Position numbers and translations under genes: made by a program. Positions 6,593-15,728 of a stretch of 35,693 nt of DNA are shown in pieces (within the stretch, counting starts at the first letter, position 1; every line of letters begins with the position of its first letter). The DNA is taken from the NCBI RefSeq assembly GCF_025753815.1, contig NZ_JAOWRF010000297.1, positions 1-35,693 on the forward strand. Direction: 5' to 3'. The DNA comes from Plectonema radiosum NIES-515 (lineage in GTDB: Bacteria > Cyanobacteriota > Cyanobacteriia > Cyanobacteriales > Nostocaceae). The notes under the pieces were generated by a model. That model was not told the origin of the DNA, ran no database searches, and saw nothing but the letters and a program-made list of their open reading frames with translations.

Positions 6593-8119
6593 ATGCATTT
6601 CATTATCAAGTTATTCGCAAAGCTTCTTACTCCCGCTGCCAATCGATTTCATCATACACTGAAAAATCCCCAAGCTTCACAGCAAGCAGTACAAAAGGAG
6701 ATTTTTAAACGTTTTGTTAAAAGTGAATATGGCAAATCTTTAAATATCGAATCTCTTCCTGATTGGCATCAGATACCTATTGTTACATATGACGATATTG
6801 AAAAGTGGATTTTGCAACAAAAGGAAACTAAAAAGCCTCTTTTAACACCTGAATCAATCCTTTTTTATGAAAAAACTTCCGGAAGTCGCGGTGCTGCAAA
6901 GTTAATTCCTTACACTAAATCTTTGCTGAGTTCTTTCAATCAAATGTTCTGTGTTTGGGCACATGATTTAATTGTACATGGGGCAAACTTTTCTACAGGT
7001 AAAATATACTTTTGCATTTCCCCACAATTGGGAGAAAAACAAGATGAAATCGGATTAAACAATGATTCAGAATATTTAGATGGATGGTTAAAGTGGTTTA
7101 TCAGCCCTTTTTTAATTTCACCTCCCGGACTAAATCGCGTTAGTGATGCGGAAGAGTTTAAAAATCAGCTTTCTCAGACACTTTTACTCGAAGAAAATCT
7201 AGAAATTATCTCTATTTGGAGTCCGAGTTTTATTAAAGTTATCCTCGATTATATTCAAACTAATCGTACACGACTTTTATTAGAAATAGGCGATCGCCTT
7301 TCACCCCAACGCCGTAAAATGCTGTTAAATACAGACATCCCCTGGACGCAACTTTGGCAAGAACTCAAACTTATCTCTTGTTGGGATAGCGCTAACGCTG
7401 CGGATGGTGCGGAATTTTTGCGTTCATTGTTCCCCAACGTTTTAGTACAGGGTAAAGGACTACTTGCCACCGAAGCACCGCTAACTATCCCGTTAATTGA
7501 AGCGCAGGGATATGTACCAATGCTGAATGAGGTGTTCTTTGAATTTGAAGATGAAGCGGGGAAAATTTCCCGTTTGCATGAATTGGAAAAAAACGGAGTT
7601 TATGAGATAATTATTTCTCAAAAAGGCGGATTATATCGTTATCGAATAGGCGATCGCATTCGCGTTACCCATTTCTATTTAAATACACCTTGTTTGCAAT
7701 TTCTCGGACGCACTCAAGAAATCAGCGATTTAGTTGGTGAGAAACTACATTCTGAATTTGTCCGTCAAGTTCTTGATTCCTTACCGTTACAAGGGACATC
7801 CTTTAAAAGTTTAGTACCCGTCAAGGAGCCGCAACATTACATTTTGTTACTAGATCAAACGAATGTAAATCCCCAAGAACTCGCTCAACAATTAGATGAT
7901 GCATTGCAACAATCTCCTCAATATCGTCATGCAAGGCTTCTAAATCAACTTCAACCGGTGCGAGTATTGGTATCTTCCCAGATACCAGAAATTGTCGCTT
8001 TATATAAAACGCGATCGGGTAAAAAATGGGGTGACTTAAAACACGATATTCTCTCAACTACACCCATCGAATCAGAACTACTTGCGCTCATTGGAGAAAG
8101 AAACGATGAGTGTAAATAA
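6593..8119 (+). CDS. GH3-family acyl-adenylating amide synthetase
   Basis: 508 residues. It has the GH3 branch of the ANL fold: the phosphate-binding motif T95-S-G-S-R-G-A-A-K103, the LLATEAP motif at 290-296, GLYRYRIGD at 346-354, the FLGR hinge at 370-373 and GEKLHS at 382-387. Plant GH3 enzymes adenylate carboxylic acids with ATP and join them to amino acids or amines. Bacterial members are mostly uncharacterised. As last gene of the cluster it is a natural candidate for the step that makes an amide (or ester) from the finished acid. The ATG is 64 bp after the acyltransferase stop. It ends two bases from the convergent ATPase remnant, with no space for a terminator between them. Confidence 0.88.
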   Translation: MHFIIKLFAKLLTPAANRFHHTLKNPQASQQAVQKEIFKRFVKSEYGKSLNIESLPDWHQIPIVTYDDIEKWILQQKETKKPLLTPESILFYEKTSGSRGAAKLIPYTKSLLSSFNQMFCVWAHDLIVHGANFSTGKIYFCISPQLGEKQDEIGLNNDSEYLDGWLKWFISPFLISPPGLNRVSDAEEFKNQLSQTLLLEENLEIISIWSPSFIKVILDYIQTNRTRLLLEIGDRLSPQRRKMLLNTDIPWTQLWQELKLISCWDSANAADGAEFLRSLFPNVLVQGKGLLATEAPLTIPLIEAQGYVPMLNEVFFEFEDEAGKISRLHELEKNGVYEIIISQKGGLYRYRIGDRIRVTHFYLNTPCLQFLGRTQEISDLVGEKLHSEFVRQVLDSLPLQGTSFKSLVPVKEPQHYILLLDQTNVNPQELAQQLDDALQQSPQYRHARLLNQLQPVRVLVSSQIPEIVALYKTRSGKKWGDLKHDILSTTPIESELLALIGERNDECK

Positions 8120-8121
8120 GA

Positions 8122-8952
8122 TTATTTCATAATTCTAGTTGCGTTAAAAATGGCAAGGATAGCCACACCGACGTCTGCAAAAACAGCTTCCCACATCGTC
8201 GCTACACCGAAAATACCCAACCCGATAAATACAGCTTTGATGGCTAAAGCAAAACCGATATTTTGCCAGACAATTTGGTGAGTTTTTCTGGCAATTTGTA
8301 TTGCTTGGGCTACTTTTGATGGTGCATCTGTCATGATAACAATATCGGCAGTTTCTATCGCCGCATCTGAGCCTAAACCACCCATTGCTATACCAACATC
8401 AGCCCTAGCAATGACTGGTGCGTCATTAATTCCATCTCCAACAAATGCTATTTTACCATGTTTTTTAGGGTCGCTGAGTAACTTTTCAATAGCACTAACT
8501 TTTTCTTCAGGTAATAACTCAGCAACGTAGGAATCTATACCAAGCTGTTGAGAAACATAGGATGCGATCGCCTGATTATCTCCCGTTAACATTACTGTTT
8601 TCTCCACACCCATTCGTTTGAGTGCTTGAATAGCCTGTCTCGCATCTTCCTTCAACTCATCTGCAATTACAATATATCCAGCGTAAACATTATCTACTGC
8701 TAAATGAATAACTGTTCCATCTACCTGGCAGTTATCGTGAGCAATTTTTTGTTTATGTAATAAGCGATCGCTTCCCGCTATGACTATCTTATTCTCAATA
8801 TTGGCTCTAATTCCATTTTTCAAGTTAAATCCTTCACTGTGGTCATGGTTATGATTATCACCATGACTATGATTATGATTTTCATGATGGTCAACAGAAT
8901 CATCATGACTACAACTGCAACAGCCGGAATCGTAATGTATTTTATGCTTCAT
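8122..8952 (-). pseudogene. Internally deleted P1B-type (Zn/Cd) ATPase
   Basis: 276 residues against roughly 650-750 for a full P1B ATPase. Residues 1-44 are a CCSC plus His-rich tail (HDHSEGFNLK at its end), like the metal-binding N-terminus that ZiaA-type ATPases have before membrane helix 1. Residues 46-272 resume in the N-domain (GSDRLL at 60-65) and continue with TGDN (123-126), VGDGINDAP (171-179) and the last two membrane helices. Membrane helices 1-6, the CPC metal site, the HP motif and the DKTGT phosphorylation site are missing, so it cannot be a working pump. The deletion is in frame and the protein may still be made as a His-rich metal-binding membrane protein. It diverges from mntH. 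Confidence 0.8.
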
Positions 8953-9139
8953 TTCTGTTGAGGATAGCTAAGTTGTTTAATATATGAGCGCCTGTTCAAA
9001 TATAATACAAGAAATAAGTTTTTACAATTCTGTAATTTAAGAACGATAATCTCTATCAATGAGAAAATTTAGGTTTAATAAGAAGTTGCCACTACTTTTT
9101 CGGAAATATTAAGATTTATCATCTCAGTTAGAAAAATAA

Positions 9140-9153
9140 TGAGATAATTATGA
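9140..9153. promoter_or_regulatory. AT-rich dyad ahead of mntH
   Basis: TGAGATAATTATGA is centred on the palindrome ATAATTAT, 26-39 bases upstream of the mntH ATG in the divergent gap. It resembles a Fur-superfamily operator only loosely and could simply be promoter sequence. Confidence 0.25.
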
Positions 9154-9178
9154 TAAAAATAGCCAAAGAGCCTAAACG

Positions 9179-10510
9179 ATGCCCTTTCCGGAAAATTCCT
9201 CCAGGAAGCCCAGCCTGCCTGAAGTCCACCGCAGTATCGCAATTCCTAACACCAAAAATGTCTGGCGCAAGATGCTGGCTTACGCAGGGCCTGGATATCT
9301 AGTGTCAGTGGGATACATGGACCCTGGTAACTGGGCAACTGACTTGGCTGGTGGGGCTAAATTCGGTTATGCACTGCTAACAGTAATCATGGTGTCCAAC
9401 TTGATGGCGATTTTAATGCAATCGCTGTGTGTGCGGTTGGGGGTAGCGACGGGGAGAGATTTAGCACAGACTTGTCGAGACTATTTTAGTCCGCGTGTAA
9501 ACTTGTGTTTATGGCTACTTTGTGAAATAGCGATCGCTGCTTGTGATTTAGCAGAAGTTCTCGGAAGTGCGATCGCGCTTCAACTGCTTTTTGGCATTCC
9601 CCTAATTTGGGGTGTGTGCATCACGGTGCTGGATGTAATTGTATTGCTACTGCTTCAGCACAAAGGCTTTCGCTACACAGAAGCTTTGGTAATTATGTTA
9701 GTAGCAACTGTGGGCATCTGTTTCACCGCAGAAATCATATTTTCCCGTCCTGACTTGGGGGGAATTTTATTAGGTTATGTTCCCAAAATAGAAATTGTGC
9801 AGAACCCAGAAATGCTTTACATTGCCATTGGCATTTTGGGGGCAACTGTGATGCCACACAATTTATATTTGCACTCATCAATTGTGCAGACACGCGATTG
9901 GGAACCAACTACTGAGAAGAAATGGGAAGCTATTAAGTTCTGCACAATCGATTCAACAGTCGCTTTGTGTTTTGCATTATTTATTAATTCAGCAATTTTG
10001 ATTGTTTCTGCTGCCACATTTCATTTTTCTGGTCATCAGGATGTGGCAGAAATCCAAGATGCTTATAAATTACTTTCTCCCTTATTGGGTGTGAATGCTG
10101 CTAGCGCAATTTTTGGTTTGGCATTACTAGCTTCCGGGCAAAGTTCAACGCTGACAGCGACAATAGCTGGGCAAATTGTCATGGAAGGCTTTTTAAATCT
10201 GCGTTTTAAACCTTGGTTACGTCGGTTAACAACTAGACTAATTGCGATTGTGCCAGCACTGATTTCAATTATGATTTTGGGAGAAAAAAGTACAGGTAGC
10301 TTACTAATTTTCAGTCAAGTGGTGTTGAGTTTACAGCTATCGTTTGCGGTGGTGCCGTTGGTGATGTTTACGAGTAATCACCGATTGATGGGTGAGTTTG
10401 TCAATCCTTTATGGCTGAAGATTTTATCGTGGTTAGTAGCTGTAGCGATCGGCAGTTTAAATGTTTGGCTGCTATTGCAAACTATTTCTGGCTGGCTGTT
10501 TCCAAAATAA
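9179..10510 (+). CDS. mntH: Nramp-family divalent metal (Mn) transporter MntH
   Basis: 443 residues, about 11 membrane helices. The two Nramp signatures are present: D48-P-G-N51 in helix 1 and MPHNLY at 225-230 in helix 6, which bind Mn2+/Fe2+ during proton-coupled uptake across the plasma membrane. A polar N-terminal tail of about 35 residues precedes the first helix. It is transcribed away from the ATPase remnant, so the locus combines a metal importer with a former exporter. The ATG at 9179 is preceded by the weak ribosome-site-like string CCAAAGAGCC. Confidence 0.93.
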   Translation: MPFPENSSRKPSLPEVHRSIAIPNTKNVWRKMLAYAGPGYLVSVGYMDPGNWATDLAGGAKFGYALLTVIMVSNLMAILMQSLCVRLGVATGRDLAQTCRDYFSPRVNLCLWLLCEIAIAACDLAEVLGSAIALQLLFGIPLIWGVCITVLDVIVLLLLQHKGFRYTEALVIMLVATVGICFTAEIIFSRPDLGGILLGYVPKIEIVQNPEMLYIAIGILGATVMPHNLYLHSSIVQTRDWEPTTEKKWEAIKFCTIDSTVALCFALFINSAILIVSAATFHFSGHQDVAEIQDAYKLLSPLLGVNAASAIFGLALLASGQSSTLTATIAGQIVMEGFLNLRFKPWLRRLTTRLIAIVPALISIMILGEKSTGSLLIFSQVVLSLQLSFAVVPLVMFTSNHRLMGEFVNPLWLKILSWLVAVAIGSLNVWLLLQTISGWLFPK

Positions 10511-10549
10511 TGATATCTCTCAAAGGGCACTTGCCAAATATGCTTTTTC

Positions 10550-10687
10550 GTGATACAGCATCTTCTGGAAATTACTTACAATGTAAAGACGTTCCGCCGG
10601 AACTACAATGTAAAGACGTTCCGCCGGAACGTCTCTACGACGGTAGGTAGGTTTTCATTAATGTTAATTAAACGGACATGATATCAC
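10550..10687. mobile_element. MITE-like element, copy 1 (with internal duplication)
   Basis: A 138-bp element between mntH and the secreted-protein gene. Its right end GACATGATATCAC and left end GTGATACAGC are imperfect terminal inverted repeats. On the minus strand it aligns along its length with the element at 26379-26483: same ends, a shared GTTTAATTAAC segment, a core GTAGAGACGTTCCGG palindrome and TTGTAAGTAATTT. A core segment of about 26 bp, containing GACGTTCCGCCGGAAC, is duplicated in this copy. No ORF is present. Confidence 0.75.
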
Positions 10688-10704
10688 GGGTACATTTTTG
10701 GTAA

Positions 10705-10719
10705 TGATTATCGTTATGA
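10705..10719. promoter_or_regulatory. Fur/Zur-like operator candidate
   Basis: TGATTATCGTTATGA matches the cyanobacterial Zur-box form TGATAATNATTATCA at 11 of the 14 fixed positions, and also resembles a Fur box. It is about 150 bp before the secreted protein and about 90 bp before its proposed promoter, rather far for direct repression. Confidence 0.35.
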
Positions 10720-10807
10720 ATGTCTCATTCCAGTGTTATACACAAAACGTAGCTTTAATTTGTTAAGAAAATATTATAAATCTTAAATATTCCCGATAAA
10801 TACTCTC

Positions 10808-10836
10808 TTGACCTGTAACAGTTAATCGGATAACGT
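10808..10836 (+). promoter_or_regulatory. Sigma-70-like promoter candidate
   Basis: TTGACC (10808-10813), a 17-bp spacer, then TAACGT (10831-10836), about 30 bases before the ATG at 10868. The -35 is good, the -10 is moderate. Confidence 0.4.
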
Positions 10837-10867
10837 AATCGTTCAGTAAGATGTTCCCTGATAACTT

Positions 10868-11224
10868 ATGAACAGAAAATTAATACTTAGTTTGCTTTCC
10901 AGCCCGACTATTTTTGCATCTATGATGTCTATCATAGGAGTAGTTAACCCGGCACATGCAGCACAGCCTGTTCTGCGTATGAAAGATGGTCAAGCATGTA
11001 TACGTCATCCACATGCTGGATACAAAAACTTTGTTTGTACGCGGGTTTCACAGACAACAACCCCAGTTAAAGTTAGTTCAGTACAGCAATCTGATAAAAA
11101 TGTTGCCATGTTGCAATTTTCGGAAGCAGAAAGCAATCAAGCGATCGCTTTATTTGGTTGCGACTGTCCATACTGCATGAATGCCTTCCGTACTCTCACA
11201 GGTGGGCAACCTTTAGTGTATTAG
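10868..11224 (+). CDS. Small secreted Cys-containing protein of unknown function
   Basis: 118 residues. Residues 1-32 form a signal peptide (positive start, hydrophobic core, AHA-A cleavage site), so the product is probably periplasmic. The mature part has a CIRHPH segment, a single Cys in NFVC and a compact GCDCPYCMNAF motif near the C-terminus. Five Cys plus His suggest a disulphide or metal site. No family recognised. A Fur/Zur-like palindrome upstream and mntH as neighbour suggest a metal-related role; this is inference. Confidence 0.75.
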   Translation: MNRKLILSLLSSPTIFASMMSIIGVVNPAHAAQPVLRMKDGQACIRHPHAGYKNFVCTRVSQTTTPVKVSSVQQSDKNVAMLQFSEAESNQAIALFGCDCPYCMNAFRTLTGGQPLVY

Positions 11225-11340
11225 GGATTAGGGACTAGGGACTAGGGACTAGGGACTAGGGACTAGAAAAAGAATTATTATCCATTCCCCACTACTAACT
11301 CCTAACTCCTAACTCCCCACTCCCCACTCCCCACTCCCCA
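11225..11340. repeat. Heptamer tandem repeats
   Basis: GGGACTA is repeated about five times (11230-11268), followed by ACTCCTA and CCCCACT heptamers up to the stop codon of the convergent helicase gene. Short-tandem-repeat filler, not CRISPR: there are no spacers. Confidence 0.9.
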
Positions 11341-14013
11341 TTATTCAACCTCCTCATTAACCGGGAACCTGTCAATAAGCTGCATTGCGCGAGAAGCATT
11401 GCGGCGCAACGATTCCGGCAGATGAGAGACGTGGGGTATCTGCGATAATAAATCTAAAGTGCGGCGCAGCAACCTGACTACATCACCTTCATCTAAAGTG
11501 GTATGTTCGCACAGTTCTGTCCACGCCATACCCAGTGCCCATTGTTCGATTATGGCAATTAACTCAAATTCCAACCAAATAGGCAGCGCCACGCTATACC
11601 GACGTTGTAATTGAAACATTTGGCGGCGAATTCCCCGCAATTTTCCTAGTGCTTCTACTACTTCATTACTCAACTCGAAGTGTACTTTACTATCCGGACG
11701 CGGAGTTTCTGTCACCAAAGCCGCAGCAGCTGCTGCTAAATGGTGCGGATCTAAATTATCGAATTCTCCACTGGAGAGTGCCAAACCCAGCCACAATTCA
11801 TTTTCTCCGCGCATAGCGGCAGCGATTTGCCCTAATTGAGTTGGGACTAAGTTAACCAATGCGTTAAAGTGCTGCAAAATTTCGATTAAGTTGACAAATT
11901 CTTCCCAATGACGTTGGGATTGTTGCTCAACTTGTTCCTGCATCAGTTGAATTTCGGCTTCGAGTTCGACGCAGCGGGCTTTGCGTTTAAAAATTGCTGG
12001 GAGATTGCCGGCTTGATGTATGGGACTTTGTTCTATTTGCTCTTGCACTGCTGCTGTGCGGCTAAGTTGTTCTGCTACTTCTGGTCGTTGCTGCACAAAC
12101 TCGCTCGGATCGGGGATTTGAGAAGCGATCGCTGCTGTTTGTTCATTCCCCCTGCGTGACGGTCCTGGTTTTAAAGGCATTTCCGCCGGTGGTAACAAAT
12201 CAGCCTCAACTTCAACTCGCGGTAGTTCCGCATACAAATCCACGACATCCCCAGTGGTTGCCACATACCAGCGGTTATCTTGCCCCAAGCATACCAAGTA
12301 AGGCGATTGACCAGAACCTGGGGTTTTCCCCACCAACACAGCTGTTACAGGTGTAGATACGGGAATATTCTTCCCCTTCAAACCTAAAAGCGTCCCCGAC
12401 ACTGCAAAGTTCAACATCATGCCCAATTCTTCTTGCCGATCTGACTGAGCTTGTTCTTGCAGAGTTTTCAAAACTTGCCGTTCTACTTTTAGCCGTTGGC
12501 GCAATTTCTCATAAACAGCAATTTCCTTTTCATCTACTGCCGCTATTTGCGTTTGAAGTTGCGCCAATTCTGTTTGCAGTTCGCCAATCTCCTGATAATC
12601 TGGTCTTAAATGCAACGTCGCCATGTACTGCCCAAAACTACGCTCAATTAGTTCCTTGGCTTGTTCCAAGGTGTGAGTTTGCAATAAGTTCAGTACCATC
12701 CCGTAACTTGGTGTAAATTGGCTCACCAAAGGGTCAGGTTTAGATGTTGCCAGATAGGCCCCTTCTTTGGCTCCTTCAAAGGGAGTTTGCAACGTCACTA
12801 CATAACCTTGCTTGTCCATCCCTCGGCGTCCGGCTCTTCCCGCCATTTGCAGAAATTCGGAAGCGTTTAACAAACGGTGTCCGCTGTCGGTACGCTTGGA
12901 AAGGGTGGAAATCACAGTTGTCCGGGCTGGCATATTAATTCCCGCTGCCAAGGTCTCGGTAGCAAAGACTACCTTAATCAGTCCTTGCTGAAAAAGTTCT
13001 TCTACCAAAACTTTCCACGCGGGTAAAATACCCGCATGGTGTGCGGCAACTCCCCTGTATAAAGGGGCAATTTGTCCAGAACGTCCGGCTTCGGGATTGC
13101 GAGTTAAAAAATCGTCAATTTGCCGCCGCAACACCTGTGACTCGTCATTATTCACCAGCCACAAATCACCGACCTCAGCCACGGCTTTATCACATCCCCG
13201 GCGGCTGAAGATAAAGTAAATTGCTGGTAGCATATCCCTTTGCTGTAGCTGGCTCAGGGTGTATTCTATGCTGGGAGCTTCTGGTCTACCAGCTCTACCT
13301 CTATCTGGCGATCTGCTTTTTCCTCTCTTAACTAAGCGGGGGTTAATTTTATTTTTGCTTTCATTCAACAAGGGAAACAGCCCCTTGGGATTGCCAAAGT
13401 TAAATTCTAAGGGGACTGGGCGAAAATCTGAGTAAATCAGGTCAGTTGGACCGTGAACTTGATTTAGCCAGTCGGTGAGTTGGTCACTGTTAGCAACTGT
13501 GGCGGAAAGGGCTACCAGTTGAACTTCACCGGGGCAATAAATAATCGATTCTTCCCAAACGGTGCCCCGTTGACGGTCGTTCATGTAGTGGCACTCATCC
13601 AGCACCACCACCTCAACGTCTACTAATGAGGTGCCGACTTGCCCTATGGGTGTGCCATAAAGCATATTTCGGAAAATTTCTGTAGTCATAACTACAATTG
13701 GCGCATCTCTGTTGACAGAGGTATCGCCAGTTAACAGTCCGACGAGATCAAAACCGAATTTGGAACGAAAATCACGTAACTTTTGATTTGATAGCGCCTT
13801 TAGAGGTGTCGTGTAAAATACACGTTTCCCCCGCGATAAAGCGCGATAAATGGCGTATTCCCCGATTAAAGTTTTGCCGCTGCCGGTGGGCGCACAGACA
13901 ACAACGGAGCTTCCAGCGTTCAGCGAGGCGATCGCATCCTTCTGAAATTGATCCAACTCAAAGGGAAATATCGTATGCGGGTCAAGTTCTGAAGACAGCG
14001 CAGGATAATTCAC
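11341..14013 (-). CDS. Ski2-like DExH RNA helicase
   Basis: 890 residues. Motif I is APTGSGKT (41-48), motif II D139-E-C-H142, motif III SAT (about 171-173), and motif VI lies in QMAGRAGRRG. After the two RecA domains there is a long helical region with a coiled coil around 465-525, an insert, and a C-terminal Ski2/Mtr4 (DSHCT-like) domain. This is the cyanobacterial relative of plastid ISE2 and of Mtr4/Ski2, thought to unwind structured RNA for processing or decay. The start is GTG at 14013; no ATG lies in frame close upstream. It is followed downstream by the heptamer repeats and seems to be transcribed alone. Confidence 0.9.
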   Translation of the reverse strand: MNYPALSSELDPHTIFPFELDQFQKDAIASLNAGSSVVVCAPTGSGKTLIGEYAIYRALSRGKRVFYTTPLKALSNQKLRDFRSKFGFDLVGLLTGDTSVNRDAPIVVMTTEIFRNMLYGTPIGQVGTSLVDVEVVVLDECHYMNDRQRGTVWEESIIYCPGEVQLVALSATVANSDQLTDWLNQVHGPTDLIYSDFRPVPLEFNFGNPKGLFPLLNESKNKINPRLVKRGKSRSPDRGRAGRPEAPSIEYTLSQLQQRDMLPAIYFIFSRRGCDKAVAEVGDLWLVNNDESQVLRRQIDDFLTRNPEAGRSGQIAPLYRGVAAHHAGILPAWKVLVEELFQQGLIKVVFATETLAAGINMPARTTVISTLSKRTDSGHRLLNASEFLQMAGRAGRRGMDKQGYVVTLQTPFEGAKEGAYLATSKPDPLVSQFTPSYGMVLNLLQTHTLEQAKELIERSFGQYMATLHLRPDYQEIGELQTELAQLQTQIAAVDEKEIAVYEKLRQRLKVERQVLKTLQEQAQSDRQEELGMMLNFAVSGTLLGLKGKNIPVSTPVTAVLVGKTPGSGQSPYLVCLGQDNRWYVATTGDVVDLYAELPRVEVEADLLPPAEMPLKPGPSRRGNEQTAAIASQIPDPSEFVQQRPEVAEQLSRTAAVQEQIEQSPIHQAGNLPAIFKRKARCVELEAEIQLMQEQVEQQSQRHWEEFVNLIEILQHFNALVNLVPTQLGQIAAAMRGENELWLGLALSSGEFDNLDPHHLAAAAAALVTETPRPDSKVHFELSNEVVEALGKLRGIRRQMFQLQRRYSVALPIWLEFELIAIIEQWALGMAWTELCEHTTLDEGDVVRLLRRTLDLLSQIPHVSHLPESLRRNASRAMQLIDRFPVNEEVE

Positions 14014-14075
14014 GTATGGGACATTTGCAACCAGTCTGTTTACTATATTAACGGCTATTTTGTCAACTTTTATAA

Positions 14076-14187
14076 GTTAGGAGTGAGGAGTTAGGAATTA
14101 AAACTCCTAACTCTTAACTCCTAACTCTTAACTCCTAACTCTTAACTCCTAACTCTTAACTCCTAACTCTTAACTCCTAACTCCCTA
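14076..14187. repeat. Tandem repeats between proC and the helicase gene
   Basis: An array of the 14-mer AACTCCTAACTCTT, five to six copies, with a complementary GTTAGGAGTGAGGAG stretch at 14076-14095 that lets it fold into a hairpin. It reaches to within three bases of the proC stop codon. Confidence 0.9.
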
Positions 14188-14189
14188 GT

Positions 14190-15002
14190 CTACTTCCCCA
14201 ATTCAAGCGATCGCGCTGTGGCAGCAATGACAGCTTCAATTAAAGCTGAACGAAAACCAGCTTTTTCTAGTTGAGCAATGCCGGCGATTGTTGTCCCACC
14301 AGGACTGGTAACGCGGTCTTTGAGTTCTGCTGGGTGTAATTTTGTTTCATGCAGCAGTGTTGCGGTTCCCAGTACGGTAGAGAGGGCTAATTGATAGGCG
14401 ATCGCTCTGGGTAAACCTGCGGCTACTCCACCATCAGCTAATGCTTCTACCATCAACGCTACATAAGCCGGACCACTACCGGAAAGTCCTGTTACTGCGT
14501 CTAGCAGGTTTTCGGGAACTTCCACAACTTCTCCGACTGCGGCAAAGATTTCCTGTGCTTTTTTATAATGTTTCGCATGTGTATATGCACCTAAGCAAAT
14601 TGCGGTAATTCCCGCTCCCACAGTTGCTGGGGTATTGGGCATTGCCCTAATTACTGGTAACTGGGGAAATCCGGCTTCTAGCTTCACCAGGGGCACACCT
14701 GCCAAGATAGAAATTACCAGCGGTGAGGAATTTGTACCGATGACATCTGCTAGTTCTTGAGCGATCGCGCTGAATACCTGCGGTTTCACTGCTAAAAATA
14801 CAACTTCTGTTGCCGAAGTGAAAACCAGGCGATTATCTGGTGTCACAGTTACAGCATATTGCTGCTCTAAATAGCTCCTCCGTGAAACTTGGGGTTCGCT
14901 GACTATGATTTCTGATGCTTGATAAAGACCTCTCACAATAAGGCGGGATAACAGCGCTTCTCCCATTACCCCACCACCAATTAAGCCAAATTTAATAGTC
15001 AT
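14190..15002 (-). CDS. proC: Pyrroline-5-carboxylate reductase
   Basis: 270 residues, the usual length. The N-terminal Rossmann motif is GLIGGGVMGEAL (6-17); the C-terminal helical domain has the family signature with SGSGPAY near 173-179 and TSPGGTT near 240. It reduces pyrroline-5-carboxylate to proline with NAD(P)H in the cytosol. It lies in the order pipX-pipY-sepF-proC on one strand, an arrangement often conserved in cyanobacteria. Confidence 0.95.
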   Translation of the reverse strand: MTIKFGLIGGGVMGEALLSRLIVRGLYQASEIIVSEPQVSRRSYLEQQYAVTVTPDNRLVFTSATEVVFLAVKPQVFSAIAQELADVIGTNSSPLVISILAGVPLVKLEAGFPQLPVIRAMPNTPATVGAGITAICLGAYTHAKHYKKAQEIFAAVGEVVEVPENLLDAVTGLSGSGPAYVALMVEALADGGVAAGLPRAIAYQLALSTVLGTATLLHETKLHPAELKDRVTSPGGTTIAGIAQLEKAGFRSALIEAVIAATARSLELGK

Positions 15003-15005
15003 TCG

Positions 15006-15050
15006 TTAATAGTCAAAGGTCACTAGTCAATAGTCAAGAGTCAAAAACTA
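15006..15050. repeat. AGTCAA-type short repeats
   Basis: Imperfect copies of TAGTCAA/GAGTCAA in the gap between sepF and proC. Nothing else is seen in this 135-bp gap. Confidence 0.7.
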
Positions 15051-15137
15051 TCAACTCTGGACTTTTGAACGCTCCTATTGCTCAAAGAGGCTCTGCCTTT
15101 CCACGCAACTGGTACTCTTGTTGACTTTGGACTAATC

Positions 15138-15728
15138 TTATTGTGCCATCCGATTGGCTTCATTTCCCCAACTGGGAGTTGCACCTGTAGGACGTGCGGG
15201 ACGAACTGGGGGTTGGGGTACTTCGTGAAGTACGCCACCATGAGTGCTAACTTGTACACAGCTTGGCGTAAACAAAAATATACTTTCACCGATGCGCTCT
15301 TGATGTCCGTCGAGTGCGTAAGTTCCACCTGCAACAAAATCTACTGCGCGTTGTGCTTGATCCGGATCCATAATTGTCAAATTTAACACTATGGATTTCC
15401 GTTCTCGCAATGCTTGAATTGCCTGGGGCATTTCCTCAAAGGTGCGTGGTTCTAGCACCAATACTTCCGAAATTCCATTTATGGCTCCTGGCATCCCAAT
15501 AACATTACTCATAGGCTTTGAACTTGTTGTTACATCAGTTTCCATTGTAGACATGGGTTCGCGCCAACGTCGATTTTGTTGGCTTTGCTCTTGTGGTGCT
15601 GCGGGAGTGACGTTTTGTTCATATATATTTTGATAACTTTGTGTATTTGGTTCTTCTTCGTAGTACTCATATTCGACTTGCTCATTCAGACCAACGAAGT
15701 CTCTAAGTTTGGAAAATATATTGTTCAT
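15138..15728 (-). CDS. sepF: Cell division protein SepF
   Basis: 196 residues. The N-terminus ([13 protein letters not shown]) is the amphipathic membrane-targeting helix, followed by a Glu/Gln-rich linker (about 17-85), the SepF fold (about 85-170, with [11 protein letters not shown] and RAVDFVAGG) and a Pro-rich tail. SepF tethers FtsZ to the membrane and is required for division in cyanobacteria (Cdv2). The ATG at 15728 starts the amphipathic helix, so this start is secure. Confidence 0.94.
   Translation of the reverse strand: MNNIFSKLRDFVGLNEQVEYEYYEEEPNTQSYQNIYEQNVTPAAPQEQSQQNRRWREPMSTMETDVTTSSKPMSNVIGMPGAINGISEVLVLEPRTFEEMPQAIQALRERKSIVLNLTIMDPDQAQRAVDFVAGGTYALDGHQERIGESIFLFTPSCVQVSTHGGVLHEVPQPPVRPARPTGATPSWGNEANRMAQ

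Noticed and set aside
10411-10650. 79-residue ORF over the end of mntH
   Set aside because: It is a shadow frame that continues into the duplicated core of the MITE; the repeated CKDVPPE peptide comes from that duplication.
15041-15386. ORFs on both strands over the sepF end
   Set aside because: They overlap sepF in other frames, while sepF itself has a full family match.
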